In this document: piece after piece, positions 53,384-62,354 of the stretch
Numbering within the stretch: the stretch's first letter is position 1
How the letters are laid out: the number at the start of each line of letters is the position of its first letter
Source: Flavobacterium sasangense DSM 21067
Lineage (GTDB): Bacteria > Bacteroidota > Bacteroidia > Flavobacteriales > Flavobacteriaceae
DNA length: 62,681 bases
Direction of reading: 5' to 3'
Assembly: GCF_000686885.1 (NCBI RefSeq)
Contig: NZ_JMLU01000022.1
Location: 1-62,681 of the forward strand
Program-made: the position numbers and the translations under genes
Notes under the pieces: generated by a model
Told to the model about the DNA's origin: nothing
Databases searched by the model: none
The model's input: the letters and a program-made list of their open reading frames with translations, nothing else

Positions 53384-53855
53384 ATTTCCAAATACTTTGT
53401 TGTACAATGTCATTCCAAGAATTGTCTTGAACAAAAAGAATTAATCTTATAATGTGATATCCTATTAGAAAAGCAGCTAAATAATAAGCTAATTTTCGGT
53501 TATAAAACCATTTTCTAAAGTAAGTTTTCTTTGTTTTAAGTTCAACTAAAAAAAGAACGATAATAAAAAAACAAAAACCCACAACTAATGGTCCAAAAAG
53601 ATGAAAACTCAAACTTTTGAGCAAATTTCCATCATAAAAATAAACAATTGATTTTGTGATTCCGCATGACGGACAAGGAAAACCTGTTGTAGCTTTTAGT
53701 GGGCAAAAAGACTGCTCTTTATCTAACGAATGATTGCTGTTTTGAAGCCATAAAACAAAAGGTATTACAAGTGTTAAAACCGCACCTGTAATACCTAAAA
53801 TTCTATTTAAAATAAATTTTTTAATTGTATAATCTGTTAATATCTCCTTGAACAA
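53382..53855 (-). CDS. DUF2752 membrane protein
   Basis: A membrane protein of about 157 residues with the family signature CPLKATTGFPCPSCGITKSIVYF, in which paired cysteines flank a TG-P turn. Three hydrophobic helices are visible. The frame overlaps the DUF4234 gene by 35 bases. The listed start is a TTG inside that overlap; the true start could lie somewhat later, as no ATG is available before the first helix. The overlap and shared strand point to coupled translation. Role unknown. Confidence 0.8.
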   Translation of the reverse strand: MFKEILTDYTIKKFILNRILGITGAVLTLVIPFVLWLQNSNHSLDKEQSFCPLKATTGFPCPSCGITKSIVYFYDGNLLKSLSFHLFGPLVVGFCFFIIVLFLVELKTKKTYFRKWFYNRKLAYYLAAFLIGYHIIRLILFVQDNSWNDIVQQSIWK

Positions 53856-54207
53856 TCATAGCGGCTGCAAAAGGAAAAAACAAACCTAGAATAATTAATA
53901 AAGTAGATTGATCTTTATTCAATTCTCCTGTTCTTTTGTATACATTTGGCAAACCATCTTTACCTAAAACGTAATAAAAATATAAATTTACAGGCAAACA
54001 ACATCCAGAGAAAACAGCTACTGGCGTAGAAATCACTTCTCTGTTTGACACTGCGTTTATAACTTCTGCTACTTTTATATTCCAGTAGATTAAATACAAT
54101 CCACAAGTTATAAAACTTAATAATAACACCATAATTGGGTCAATTTTGAATACCGGAATATTGTTGTTTGGCTGATTCCAAGTCTCTTGTTGGTTAGTTA
54201 CTTCCAT
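53821..54207 (-). CDS. DUF4234 membrane protein
   Basis: A 128-residue protein with a proline/asparagine-rich cytoplasmic start and four likely membrane helices. KIDPIMVLLLSFITCGLYLIYWNIKVAEVINAV is the DUF4234 block. It is the first gene of a two-gene unit with the DUF2752 protein. Such small pairs are frequent in Bacteroidota next to lipid or envelope genes, but no function is established. Confidence 0.85.
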   Translation of the reverse strand: MEVTNQQETWNQPNNNIPVFKIDPIMVLLLSFITCGLYLIYWNIKVAEVINAVSNREVISTPVAVFSGCCLPVNLYFYYVLGKDGLPNVYKRTGELNKDQSTLLIILGLFFPFAAAMIVQGDINRLYN

Positions 54208-54286
54208 TTGTTTTTAGTTTTAGTTAGTTTTTACGAATATATAAAAATATTACATATAAGTCTAACTTGTCAAATTTTGTTACAAA

Positions 54287-55240
54287 CTAATTTGCGTAAA
54301 TAGCTTTTATTTTATCTACAATCGTTTGCGCTAATTTTTGATGACTTTCAAAAGTCCATCCTGCAATATGTGGTGTTAGCAATACATTTTCAGCTTGTAA
54401 TAAATATTCGAAAGCGGCTGGTTTTTCACCTTCAAATAAAGTTTCGAAAGATAGTTTTTCGTATTCCAAAACATCTAAACCTGCACCTAAAATTTTACCT
54501 GATTTCAATGCTTCAACTAAATCAGCTGTTACCACCGAATTTCCTCTTGCGGTATTAATCAACCAAAATGATTTTTTAAATTGATTAATAAAATCAGCAT
54601 TAATCATTTTATCAGTTTCAGGTGTCCAAGGTGTGTGCAAACTCAAAACATCAGCTCTTTCTTGAAGTTCAGATAATGAAACTTGATTAGCATTACTATC
54701 TCCCATATTCGGCAAGATATCATGACACAAAACGGTTACATCAAATCCGCGAAGTTTCTTTGCGAAAGATTTTCCCATATTTCCATATCCAATAATTCCG
54801 ATTGTTTTGCCTTCTAATTCATGACCGCGATTGGCTTCTCGTTTCCATTGACCCGATTTTACTTCGTTATTGGCTTTGTTCAAGTTATTAAAAAGTGATA
54901 ATAACATTCCGATAGCATGTTCACCAACGGCATTGGCATTTCCTTCTGGAGCCGCTATTAAATGAATTTCTTTCGCTGTAGCGTAATCACAATCGATACT
55001 TTCTAAACCAGCACCAACTCGAGCTATGAATTGTAAATTAATAGCTTTATCTAAAAAGGTTTTGTCAATTTTAAAGCGACTTCTAATGACAATTCCGTGA
55101 TAGTTTTCAATTTTAGCTTCTACTTCTTGTTTAGATGACGTAAAATCTGCTTCGTTTTGAAAACCGGCTTGCTCTAATTGTTCCCAAAGCAAGGGATGAT
55201 TACTATCTATGTGAAGTATTTTAATTTGGGATAAATTCAT
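54287..55240 (-). CDS. D-isomer 2-hydroxyacid dehydrogenase (phosphoglycerate dehydrogenase-like)
   Basis: NAD-dependent dehydrogenase of 317 residues. The Rossmann motif GIIGYGNMGKSFAKKL lies near residue 148, and the catalytic Arg (INTARGNSVV), Glu (LDVLEYE) and His (LTPHIAGWT) are all in place. It lacks a C-terminal ACT domain, so it resembles short PGDH and other 2-hydroxyacid dehydrogenases. The first steps of serine synthesis are possible, but serC and serB are not next to it, so the substrate is uncertain. Monocistronic. Confidence 0.88.
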   Translation of the reverse strand: MNLSQIKILHIDSNHPLLWEQLEQAGFQNEADFTSSKQEVEAKIENYHGIVIRSRFKIDKTFLDKAINLQFIARVGAGLESIDCDYATAKEIHLIAAPEGNANAVGEHAIGMLLSLFNNLNKANNEVKSGQWKREANRGHELEGKTIGIIGYGNMGKSFAKKLRGFDVTVLCHDILPNMGDSNANQVSLSELQERADVLSLHTPWTPETDKMINADFINQFKKSFWLINTARGNSVVTADLVEALKSGKILGAGLDVLEYEKLSFETLFEGEKPAAFEYLLQAENVLLTPHIAGWTFESHQKLAQTIVDKIKAIYAN

Positions 55241-55277
55241 GATTTTCTATTGAAATATAAAAGTACAAAATTGATTC

Positions 55278-55312
55278 AAAAAAAATGAGGCCAATTTGAC
55301 CTCATTTTTTTT
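55278..55312 (-). terminator. Terminator of the envelope cluster
   Basis: AAAAAATGAGG pairs with CCTCATTTTTT (stem extends with one mismatch). It touches the stop codon of the EnvC-like gene on the minus strand. Confidence 0.82.
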
Positions 55313-56549
55313 AATTTAACCATAATTCAGGGTTCAAATAGGTTGTGTTTTGTAAAACTGCAAACTTCATGGTTGTACTTCCAGAGCTATCGGTATGTAT
55401 AGTTCCTAATTTTTGTTTAATGTTTACTTTTTGTCCTTTTACTACATTAACAGATGATAAATTCATATAAATAGTAATAAAATCTCCATGTCTAACATAA
55501 ACTGCTTTCCAATTTCTATTGTTTTCATTTACCTGAATTTGGAAAACTTCTCCTGCAAAAACAGCTCTTGCAGAGGCTCCTTTTTCAGTAGAAATTTCTA
55601 TACTACTATTATGAACAACTAAATTTTTATGTATTGGATGTGGTTGATCACCATATTTTTGAAAAATATTTCCTTTTTCTACTGGCCATGGCAACTTTCC
55701 TTTATTCGCTTTAAAATTATTAGATTCTATTTTCCCTTCTGGGGTTAACATGAATTTCGTAGCATCAGCAGTTCCTGCCTTTGGAGCTGGAGTTCCTGAT
55801 TTTTCGGAATTTCTTTTATTAGCGGCAGCAATCTCAGCAGCAATAATTTGTTTAATTTTCTTTTCTAATTGCTTAGCTTCTTTCTGTTTTTTATCAATCT
55901 CAGCTGCTAATTTCTTTTTATCTTTTTGTATCGATTTAACTAAGCGTTCTTGTTCTTGTTTTTCTTTTTCTAACTCTTGCTTTTCTTTTTCAGTTTGTGC
56001 TAAAACAACTTCTTTTTCCTTTTTGCTTTCAGACAAACGTTTTTCGGCTTGTAATAATTTTGTTTGCTTGTCTTTAATCTCTTCCCCTTGCATTTTTCTG
56101 AATCCTGCATATTGTTTCATGTATTGGATTCGTTTGTAAGCTTGGAGGAAATTCTCAGAAGAAAGAATAAACATAATTCTACTTTGCTCGTTTCTACTTT
56201 TATATGATTTTACAATCATTTTTTCGTAATCTTCCTTTAGAACTTTTAATTCTCTATTTAACTTGTTCATTTCTAATTGCGTCAAATAGATTTCATCGCT
56301 TAGAATACGCGTTTGCTTTGCGGTAGTATTCAATAATTTTTGTCTTAATTGAATCAACTGTTTTTGCTGATTAATTTGGGTTAAAACCGATTTTTCTTTC
56401 TTCTTCTCGGTTTCTAAACGCGATTTATTTTCTGAAATTTCTTTCAGAATTTGTGCTTTGCGCTCTTCTAGTTTTTGCTGTTCCGAAGGTTGAGCAAAAC
56501 ATAGGCTTGTAATGAAAAAGAAAAATACGATTTTAAGAAATTGATTCAT
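55311..56549 (-). CDS. EnvC-like murein hydrolase activator (degenerate M23 domain)
   Basis: Periplasmic protein of 412 residues: signal peptide (ending SLCFAQ), a very long coiled coil (about 20-250, Lys/Glu/Gln-rich) and a C-terminal LytM/M23 domain (about 285-412). The zinc ligands of active M23 enzymes are lost: the HxxxD pair region reads VVHNSSIEI, the usual YAHL is YMNL, and HLHFE is MKFAV. This matches EnvC, which does not cut peptidoglycan itself but turns on amidases during cell separation. It is the last gene of the cluster that starts with the flippase gene at 61736. Confidence 0.88.
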   Translation of the reverse strand: MNQFLKIVFFFFITSLCFAQPSEQQKLEERKAQILKEISENKSRLETEKKKEKSVLTQINQQKQLIQLRQKLLNTTAKQTRILSDEIYLTQLEMNKLNRELKVLKEDYEKMIVKSYKSRNEQSRIMFILSSENFLQAYKRIQYMKQYAGFRKMQGEEIKDKQTKLLQAEKRLSESKKEKEVVLAQTEKEKQELEKEKQEQERLVKSIQKDKKKLAAEIDKKQKEAKQLEKKIKQIIAAEIAAANKRNSEKSGTPAPKAGTADATKFMLTPEGKIESNNFKANKGKLPWPVEKGNIFQKYGDQPHPIHKNLVVHNSSIEISTEKGASARAVFAGEVFQIQVNENNRNWKAVYVRHGDFITIYMNLSSVNVVKGQKVNIKQKLGTIHTDSSGSTTMKFAVLQNTTYLNPELWLN

Positions 56550-56595
56550 GCAACAAGGATTTTTACAAAGGTAGTTTTTTTACTTAAATAAAAAA

Positions 56596-57360
56596 TTAAT
56601 TGATTTCAACTGCGGTGTAACCACTAGGCACTGAATAAGGATAACTCAAATCTTCATTAAATGTTGTGTGCTTGTATTCAATATCAATAGTTACTTTGCT
56701 TTTTTGTTCTGCTTTAATATTGATTTCGTTTGGTAAAAACATCTCTTTTTCTTCTTTGTACGAAGGATAACGAATTTCTAAATTTCGATTTTGACTTACT
56801 TGTTTTATTGTTTCTTTTTTTAATAAATAATTAGCCCCTTCAAAATAAAACTCTTGAGAAACATCAACATCTGTTGGCGAAGACAATTTGAACATTTTAT
56901 CCACCACTTCAGAAATCCATCTATCTTTTGTTAAATCGTCAATTGCTTTTCCAAGAAATAAATTCTGCACTTTGTTGAAATCTAAATCAGTTCCTAACCA
57001 ATTACTTAACATACTGAAATCACCTTCAAAATACGTATTATTTATTTTTTCATAATAACTAACTTTGGTTGGAGTAATCATTGCTTTTGCCATTGGAATT
57101 CCAAGAAACTTAATGTTAATCCAAATAATTTCGTCTTTTTTGATGCGGATATCAGCATTCATTGAGTGTGATTGCTTTTCATCCTCATATTTAGCATTTG
57201 CCCTTATATTCAAGGTTTTAAAATCATGTTGATTTTTGTAATGACCATTGATTACTTTTGAAACTTCGGTGTTTTCATTTGCTGCAGCTGTTGCAACGGT
57301 TTGTTTTGGCTTACATCCAATTAAAAAAACGATTAAAAAGGCTGATATAATTGACTTCAT
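56596..57360 (-). CDS. DUF4292 lipoprotein
   Basis: A 254-residue lipoprotein. The signal ends LIGC (Cys at about 16) followed by KPKQTVATAA. The mature protein is beta-rich, as in INIKFLGIPMAKAMITPTKVSYYEKINNTYFEGDFSMLSNWLGTDLDFNKVQNLFLG. To my recollection DUF4292 belongs near LolA/LolB-like folds, which would suggest binding of lipoproteins or lipids. It starts directly before the stop of the TPR gene (adjacent bases), so the two are translationally coupled. Confidence 0.85.
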   Translation of the reverse strand: MKSIISAFLIVFLIGCKPKQTVATAAANENTEVSKVINGHYKNQHDFKTLNIRANAKYEDEKQSHSMNADIRIKKDEIIWINIKFLGIPMAKAMITPTKVSYYEKINNTYFEGDFSMLSNWLGTDLDFNKVQNLFLGKAIDDLTKDRWISEVVDKMFKLSSPTDVDVSQEFYFEGANYLLKKETIKQVSQNRNLEIRYPSYKEEKEMFLPNEINIKAEQKSKVTIDIEYKHTTFNEDLSYPYSVPSGYTAVEIN

Positions 57361-58728
57361 TTATTTTTGTAATTGCTTTAATTTGTTGGTATACGTTTCT
57401 TTTTTTGCATTATCATTCAAATTCTCGCAACTGATAATTAATTGTTTGTAAAAATTAACATTGAAACGATTGTTGTAAATTCCAGATTCTGACGGATTAA
57501 ATTCAACAACAAAATCCAAGCCATTTTCTAAAATATTCTTTGCTTTTTTATATTCTTTAAGTTGATTGTATCCTAAACCGGCATAAAAATAAAACCCAAC
57601 TTGGGTAGGGAATGACTCCAAATATTCTTCTGCTTTCTTAGTTACTGATTGAAAATCTTGCTTCTGAATTAAAACTTCTAAATTCAATTCCATAGCTTCT
57701 AAGTCATTGGGATTTCTTTTGATTCCTTTCTCAAAATATTTCGTCGCATTTTCTAAATCATTCTTTTTCCAGAAAAATTTGGCTACTTCTTTTGCTACAT
57801 TAATTTCTTTGTCGTTATCAAAATAAGGAATTGCTTTATCTACATCTTTTAAATAAGTTGGATTTTTAACAGCAAAAATTAAGAACTCATTAAAAACACG
57901 ATGTTTGATTTTTAAATCCATTCTATCGTTGTCCAAAACTTTGAACATCGATTTAGAAGCATTTTCACCATCGTTATTATTCAAATGGAATTTTACCAAA
58001 CTTACATGTGCCCATTCAGAATTTGGAATTTCTTTTTCCAATTGTTTTGCCACTTCAAAAGCCTTATCTTCTTGATTAAAGTTTATATACAAAACAATCA
58101 AATCGATATAATTTTGTTCTACTTTTGGACTCTTTTTAATCGCTTCTTCTAATTGTTCTTTCTGTGGTTTTGAATAAGCGTTTGATTCTTGAATCTTCAA
58201 TTTATAGAATTCCATAGTGCTGGTCAACTTGGATTTCGATTCCATGTCTTTCAACAATTCCAAGGCTTTCGCGTGTTGGTTTGTGTTCATGTAAAGCGAA
58301 ACCAAATCTTCTCTCATATTGGCATCAAACTCTACTAATTTTTCAACAATGGGAATTGATTTTTGATAATCTTTCGTTTGATAATACACATCGTACAATC
58401 CGTTCCAATACCATCGTTGTTTGTTGTCTAACTCGACGGCTTTTTTGAAGGCATTTTCCGCATCGACATAATTTTTAAGGCTCAAGTAATTTTTACCCAA
58501 TTCATATTGAAAAGCTGCATTTTTAGGTTCTTTCTCAATACATTTTTGAATCGCCACAATGGCTTTATCGTAATTTTCGATGCCACGTTGTTTCACAGCT
58601 TCGTAAAAATTATTTTCTAATTGGTCATCCACCAAAGCAATTGTATCGGGATTTTCTTGCGCGAACAAGTGATTCCCAAAACTAAAAAGCAGGAACGCCA
58701 AAAAAGCTATGTGTTTATTCTTTATCAT
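57361..58728 (-). CDS. Exported tetratricopeptide-repeat protein
   Basis: A 455-residue TPR solenoid with a signal peptide (ending NHLFAQ). Repeats include KAIVAIQKCIEKEPKNAAFQYELGKNYLSL, WYWNGLYDVYYQTKDYQKSIPIVEKLVEFD and FYFYAGLGYNQLKEYKKAKNILENGLDFV. Its start is next to the nucleotidyltransferase stop, and its stop is next to the DUF4292 start, so the three are one message. It likely scaffolds a periplasmic complex; partner unknown. Confidence 0.9.
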   Translation of the reverse strand: MIKNKHIAFLAFLLFSFGNHLFAQENPDTIALVDDQLENNFYEAVKQRGIENYDKAIVAIQKCIEKEPKNAAFQYELGKNYLSLKNYVDAENAFKKAVELDNKQRWYWNGLYDVYYQTKDYQKSIPIVEKLVEFDANMREDLVSLYMNTNQHAKALELLKDMESKSKLTSTMEFYKLKIQESNAYSKPQKEQLEEAIKKSPKVEQNYIDLIVLYINFNQEDKAFEVAKQLEKEIPNSEWAHVSLVKFHLNNNDGENASKSMFKVLDNDRMDLKIKHRVFNEFLIFAVKNPTYLKDVDKAIPYFDNDKEINVAKEVAKFFWKKNDLENATKYFEKGIKRNPNDLEAMELNLEVLIQKQDFQSVTKKAEEYLESFPTQVGFYFYAGLGYNQLKEYKKAKNILENGLDFVVEFNPSESGIYNNRFNVNFYKQLIISCENLNDNAKKETYTNKLKQLQK

Positions 58729-59739
58729 CTATTCTAAAACCGAATAATCTCCGATACTAATGCTTGTAAAATTGCCATCAAAATTCACGTGATTTCCTAT
58801 CATCGCGTTATCTAAATTCGCATTTTTGATATGTGCGTGAGTTTGAATCAAACTATTTTTTATTGTTGAATCAATTACGTGACATCCTTTTCCTAAAGAA
58901 ACATTTGGACCAACCGTAGCATTAATCAACACTACATCTCCCCCGATATAACATGGTGGAATAATAGTTGAATTCTCTAATTTCACATCATAATCAACCA
59001 AATGTTCGCCATCGTTATGTAAAAAACCTAGCATTCTCGTGTTGGTTTCAACAGTAACGTCTTTATTTCCGCAATCCATCCATTCGTCTACTTGTCCTGG
59101 TACAAATTTCATGCCTTTTGCCATCATTTGTTTGATACCGTCGTTAATTTGATATTCGCCACCATGAATAATGTTGTTATCTAAAACCGATTGCAATTCG
59201 TTTTTCAACACCGCAATATCTTTGAAATAGTAAATCCCAATAACTGCTAAATCCGACACGAATTCTTTTGGTTTCTCTACTAATTCGATGATTTCGCCAT
59301 TATCATTTAAGTTTACCACACCAAAAGCTTCTGGTTGATCCACTTGTTTTACCCAAATTACGCTATCCGCAGTAGTGTCCAAATCAAAATCGGCACGAAT
59401 TAACGTATCCGCATAAGCAATAACTGCTGGACCTTCCAATGAATCTTTCGCACACATTATCGCATGACCAGTTCCTAATGCTTCGTTTTGATAATAAATC
59501 GTTCCTCTTGCGCCTAACTTTTGAGCAATCGCAATTAAATCTTCTTCTACTTTTTTACCAAAACTTTCATGAATAATAAAAGCTACTTCGTCTATTTTCT
59601 GATTTAAAACACCAGCAATATCTTCCACTAAACGGTGAACGATTGGTTTTCCAGCTACTGGAATTAATGGTTTTGGAACTGTTAAAGTATGTGGACGAAG
59701 GCGTGAACCACGACCTGCCATAGGTACGATTATTTTCAT
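58729..59739 (-). CDS. Sugar-phosphate nucleotidyltransferase
   Basis: Makes an NDP-sugar from a sugar 1-phosphate and an NTP. The 336 residues have the nucleotide-binding start MKIIVPMAGRGSRLRPHTLTVPKPLIPVAGKP, then VIWVKQVDQPEAFGVVNLN, and a left-handed beta-helix at the C terminus with hexapeptide-like repeats (CYIGGDVVLINATVGPNVSLGKGCHVIDS). The exact nucleotide and sugar (glucose, mannose or other) cannot be fixed by motif. Its place beside a polysaccharide flippase points to envelope glycan synthesis. Confidence 0.9.
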   Translation of the reverse strand: MKIIVPMAGRGSRLRPHTLTVPKPLIPVAGKPIVHRLVEDIAGVLNQKIDEVAFIIHESFGKKVEEDLIAIAQKLGARGTIYYQNEALGTGHAIMCAKDSLEGPAVIAYADTLIRADFDLDTTADSVIWVKQVDQPEAFGVVNLNDNGEIIELVEKPKEFVSDLAVIGIYYFKDIAVLKNELQSVLDNNIIHGGEYQINDGIKQMMAKGMKFVPGQVDEWMDCGNKDVTVETNTRMLGFLHNDGEHLVDYDVKLENSTIIPPCYIGGDVVLINATVGPNVSLGKGCHVIDSTIKNSLIQTHAHIKNANLDNAMIGNHVNFDGNFTSISIGDYSVLE

Positions 59740-59758
59740 GTTATGTTTTTATTTTAAA

Positions 59759-59792
59759 CGCAAAGTTCGCAAGGGTTTTTCGCAAAGTTCGC
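59759..59792. repeat. Direct repeat of CGCAAAGTTCGC
   Basis: CGCAAAGTTCGC occurs at 59759-59770 and 59781-59792 in the 100-base gap between dut and the nucleotidyltransferase gene. No terminator or promoter is otherwise clear there. Confidence 0.6.
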
Positions 59793-59839
59793 TATGATTA
59801 TATTTTTGATGTTTTTCTGAACAAATTATTCTGAAGACT

Positions 59840-60274
59840 TTACTTCACTCCCGTACTTCCAAAACCGCCTTCTCCTCTTGAAGTTTCTGATAATTCGGTT
59901 ACTTCAATCCATTCGGCGCGTTCGTGTTTGGCAATGATTAATTGGGCGATTCTTTCTCCGTTTTCGATTACGAAATCTTCATTGGATAAATTTACTAAAA
60001 TCACGCCAATTTCTCCACGATAATCAGCATCAACTGTTCCTGGTGAATTTAAAACGGTGATTCCTTTTTTGGCTGCTAAACCACTTCTTGGACGTACTTG
60101 TGCTTCGTAACCGATCGGTAATTCAATGAAAAGTCCGGTTTTTACGATGGTTCTTTCTAGTGATTTTAAAGTGATTGGTTCTGAAATATTGGCGCGTAAA
60201 TCCATTCCAGCCGAAGCGATGGTTTCGTAGTTTGGTAACTCGTGATTGGATTTATTGATAATTTTGATTTGCAT
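59840..60274 (-). CDS. dut: dUTP diphosphatase
   Basis: Splits dUTP into dUMP and pyrophosphate, keeping uracil out of DNA and supplying thymidylate synthesis. The 144 residues contain all five family motifs: [41 protein letters not shown] and [10 protein letters not shown]. It forms a trimer with shared active sites. It is one base after the flippase gene, and is commonly found in this cluster in Flavobacteriaceae, without a known metabolic link. Confidence 0.97.
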   Translation of the reverse strand: MQIKIINKSNHELPNYETIASAGMDLRANISEPITLKSLERTIVKTGLFIELPIGYEAQVRPRSGLAAKKGITVLNSPGTVDADYRGEIGVILVNLSNEDFVIENGERIAQLIIAKHERAEWIEVTELSETSRGEGGFGSTGVK

Positions 60275-60275
60275 A

Positions 60276-61736
60276 TTATTTTCTTCTGATAATCGTTAAA
60301 ATGGTTTCTTTTTCGTTTCGGTACACAAAGTACGCAAAAAACAAGATAGCTGCAATTCCGAATACGTAAGTTTCACGTAAAATTGGCACATAAAATGAAA
60401 TTCCTGAAAGCACTATTGCCAATCCCAAATAGGTGAAAATCGATTTCTTGTCATAAGGAATTGGATATTTCTTTTGCCCCATGTAATACGAAATAAACAT
60501 CATGGTTCCGTAAGCCAAAATAGTAGCAATTGCTGAACCCATGTAACTTATCATTGGAATTAAAATCAAGTTTAAAACTAAAGTTACAATTGCTCCAACA
60601 ATAGAAATGTAAGCACCGATTCGGGTTTTGTCGATTAGTTTGTACCAAACGGATAAATTCGTATAAATACCTAAAAAGAAATTGGCTAGAACAATTAGTG
60701 GCACGACATCCATCGCGTCCCAATAAATGTCTTTTGGAACTAAAATCAATTTCAAAATATCGGCAAAAACGATAACGCCTAAGCAAATAAACGAACCGAA
60801 AATGACAAAAAACTTGGTAATCGTAGCATAGGTTTGTGGTGCATTTTCATTTTTAGCGTGACTAAAGAAAAAGGGTTCGATTCCTAATGTATAAGCCGTA
60901 CGGAACAACACCATAAACATTCCGATTTTATAACAAGCAGAATAAGCTCCAATATCCGCCATGTCGACATTCATCCAATCTAATAAAATTTTATCGAAAT
61001 GTTCGTTGATGGCAAAGGCAATTCCAGCGACTAAAATGGGCAATCCGTACTGCATCATTTTCTTCCACAAATCTGCATCGAATTGCCATTTGATTTTGAA
61101 ATAATCAGGTAAAACGAAAAGTAAAGTAGCTAAACTTGCAATTAAATTCGCAACGAAAATATAGCCAATTTGAAAATCATCGTGATAAATCGTTTGAATG
61201 AACGGATTCGAAGATTCGTTTGCAAAATCAGGCAACAGAATCAAAAAGAAAACATTAAGTAATAAATTAATTAATACGTTTGAAATCTTAATCACCGCAT
61301 ATTTTATGGGACGACCTTCAGCTCTAATTTTGGAAAACGGAATAATCGCCAACGCATCTAAAGCTAAAATCCAAATGGTAAAAACAATGTATTCCACATT
61401 GACTTCTGACCAAAGTGCTAAATCTTTTCGAAACAAAAGAAATAATGCTAAAAATCCAATTGTTGACCAAAAAAGCGAAATAGTAGATGTAGAAATTACT
61501 TTACTCTTATCATTTTCAGAATTATAAAATCGGAAAAAAGCCGTTTCCATTCCATAAGATAAAATCACATTGAAGAAAACTAAATAGGAAAAAATAACGG
61601 AAACTTCTCCCATTTTTTCTTTATCCGTAAGGTAATAAACGAAAATGGGATTTAGAATAAAACTGATAATTCTAGGCAAAACCGTTGCTATGCCGTAGAT
61701 TGCCGTTTGTTTAAAAAGACTTTTATAGAGGCTCAA
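60276..61736 (-). CDS. Polysaccharide/oligosaccharide flippase (Wzx/MVF type)
   Basis: Inner-membrane lipid-linked sugar flippase of 486 residues with about 12-14 hydrophobic helices. The start [50 protein letters not shown] is typical of the MATE/MVF polysaccharide exporters, as is [24 protein letters not shown]. The transported glycan is unknown. It heads the envelope cluster and is followed by dut one base on; the same message may continue through the nucleotidyltransferase and TPR genes. Confidence 0.92.
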   Translation of the reverse strand: MSLYKSLFKQTAIYGIATVLPRIISFILNPIFVYYLTDKEKMGEVSVIFSYLVFFNVILSYGMETAFFRFYNSENDKSKVISTSTISLFWSTIGFLALFLLFRKDLALWSEVNVEYIVFTIWILALDALAIIPFSKIRAEGRPIKYAVIKISNVLINLLLNVFFLILLPDFANESSNPFIQTIYHDDFQIGYIFVANLIASLATLLFVLPDYFKIKWQFDADLWKKMMQYGLPILVAGIAFAINEHFDKILLDWMNVDMADIGAYSACYKIGMFMVLFRTAYTLGIEPFFFSHAKNENAPQTYATITKFFVIFGSFICLGVIVFADILKLILVPKDIYWDAMDVVPLIVLANFFLGIYTNLSVWYKLIDKTRIGAYISIVGAIVTLVLNLILIPMISYMGSAIATILAYGTMMFISYYMGQKKYPIPYDKKSIFTYLGLAIVLSGISFYVPILRETYVFGIAAILFFAYFVYRNEKETILTIIRRK

Positions 61737-61766
61737 ATTTTATTTATTTATAGACAACAAATATAA

Positions 61767-62219
61767 TTAAAACTTTGGTCTAGCAGAAGGATATTCTAAA
61801 GCTGGTTTTTCAGTTACATTGGTAATTTTTTGCTGGTATTCTTTGCCGTTTTTTGAGAATACTAGAATAGCCTCATTATCTTTAAGTTCTATATTGTTTT
61901 TTGGACTAGAGGATGTGCTTTTTTTATCTCCCTCAAATCTTTCCTGATTGACTCCTGTAATTATTGCAGCGTTATAAGACAACGCATCTTGCTGGGTAAA
62001 TGGCACTTCAAAACCTTTAAAAATAACGCGTTTTAACTCTACTCCTTTTGGCAATTCAGATTTTAATTTTAAATTAAAATTAATTCCTCCACCGCCTCCA
62101 CGAACACCACCAATCCAGCCTTGATAAGTAGCAGATTCAATATTATCTTGCGCAATTATATGTGTGGAGCTACAAGAGATTATAACTAAACTCAATAAAA
62201 TTGTTACTAAATATTTCAT
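61767..62219 (-). CDS. Hypothetical lipoprotein
   Basis: A 150-residue lipoprotein with the signal MKYLVTILLSLVIISC (Cys16) and SSTHIIAQ after it. The mature part has a glycine-rich WIGGVRGGGGGINFNLKLKS, a beta segment RVIFKGFEVPFTQQDALSYNAAI and a Pro-rich tail. No family recognised. It stands between the flippase gene and an IS982-family end; the 151-base gap upstream has no clear promoter. Function unknown. Confidence 0.72.
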   Translation of the reverse strand: MKYLVTILLSLVIISCSSTHIIAQDNIESATYQGWIGGVRGGGGGINFNLKLKSELPKGVELKRVIFKGFEVPFTQQDALSYNAAIITGVNQERFEGDKKSTSSSPKNNIELKDNEAILVFSKNGKEYQQKITNVTEKPALEYPSARPKF

Positions 62220-62354
62220 GATGCCTCGATTTTTAAATTCACACTAAATTAAAGCAAAAAAAGAACCAAAACGAAGTTAATTACAAATTAATTTAAATAT
62301 TTTCGCCTTTGGTAATTTTCTTACGGCATTTAACATGAAAACAATAGTTTTATT

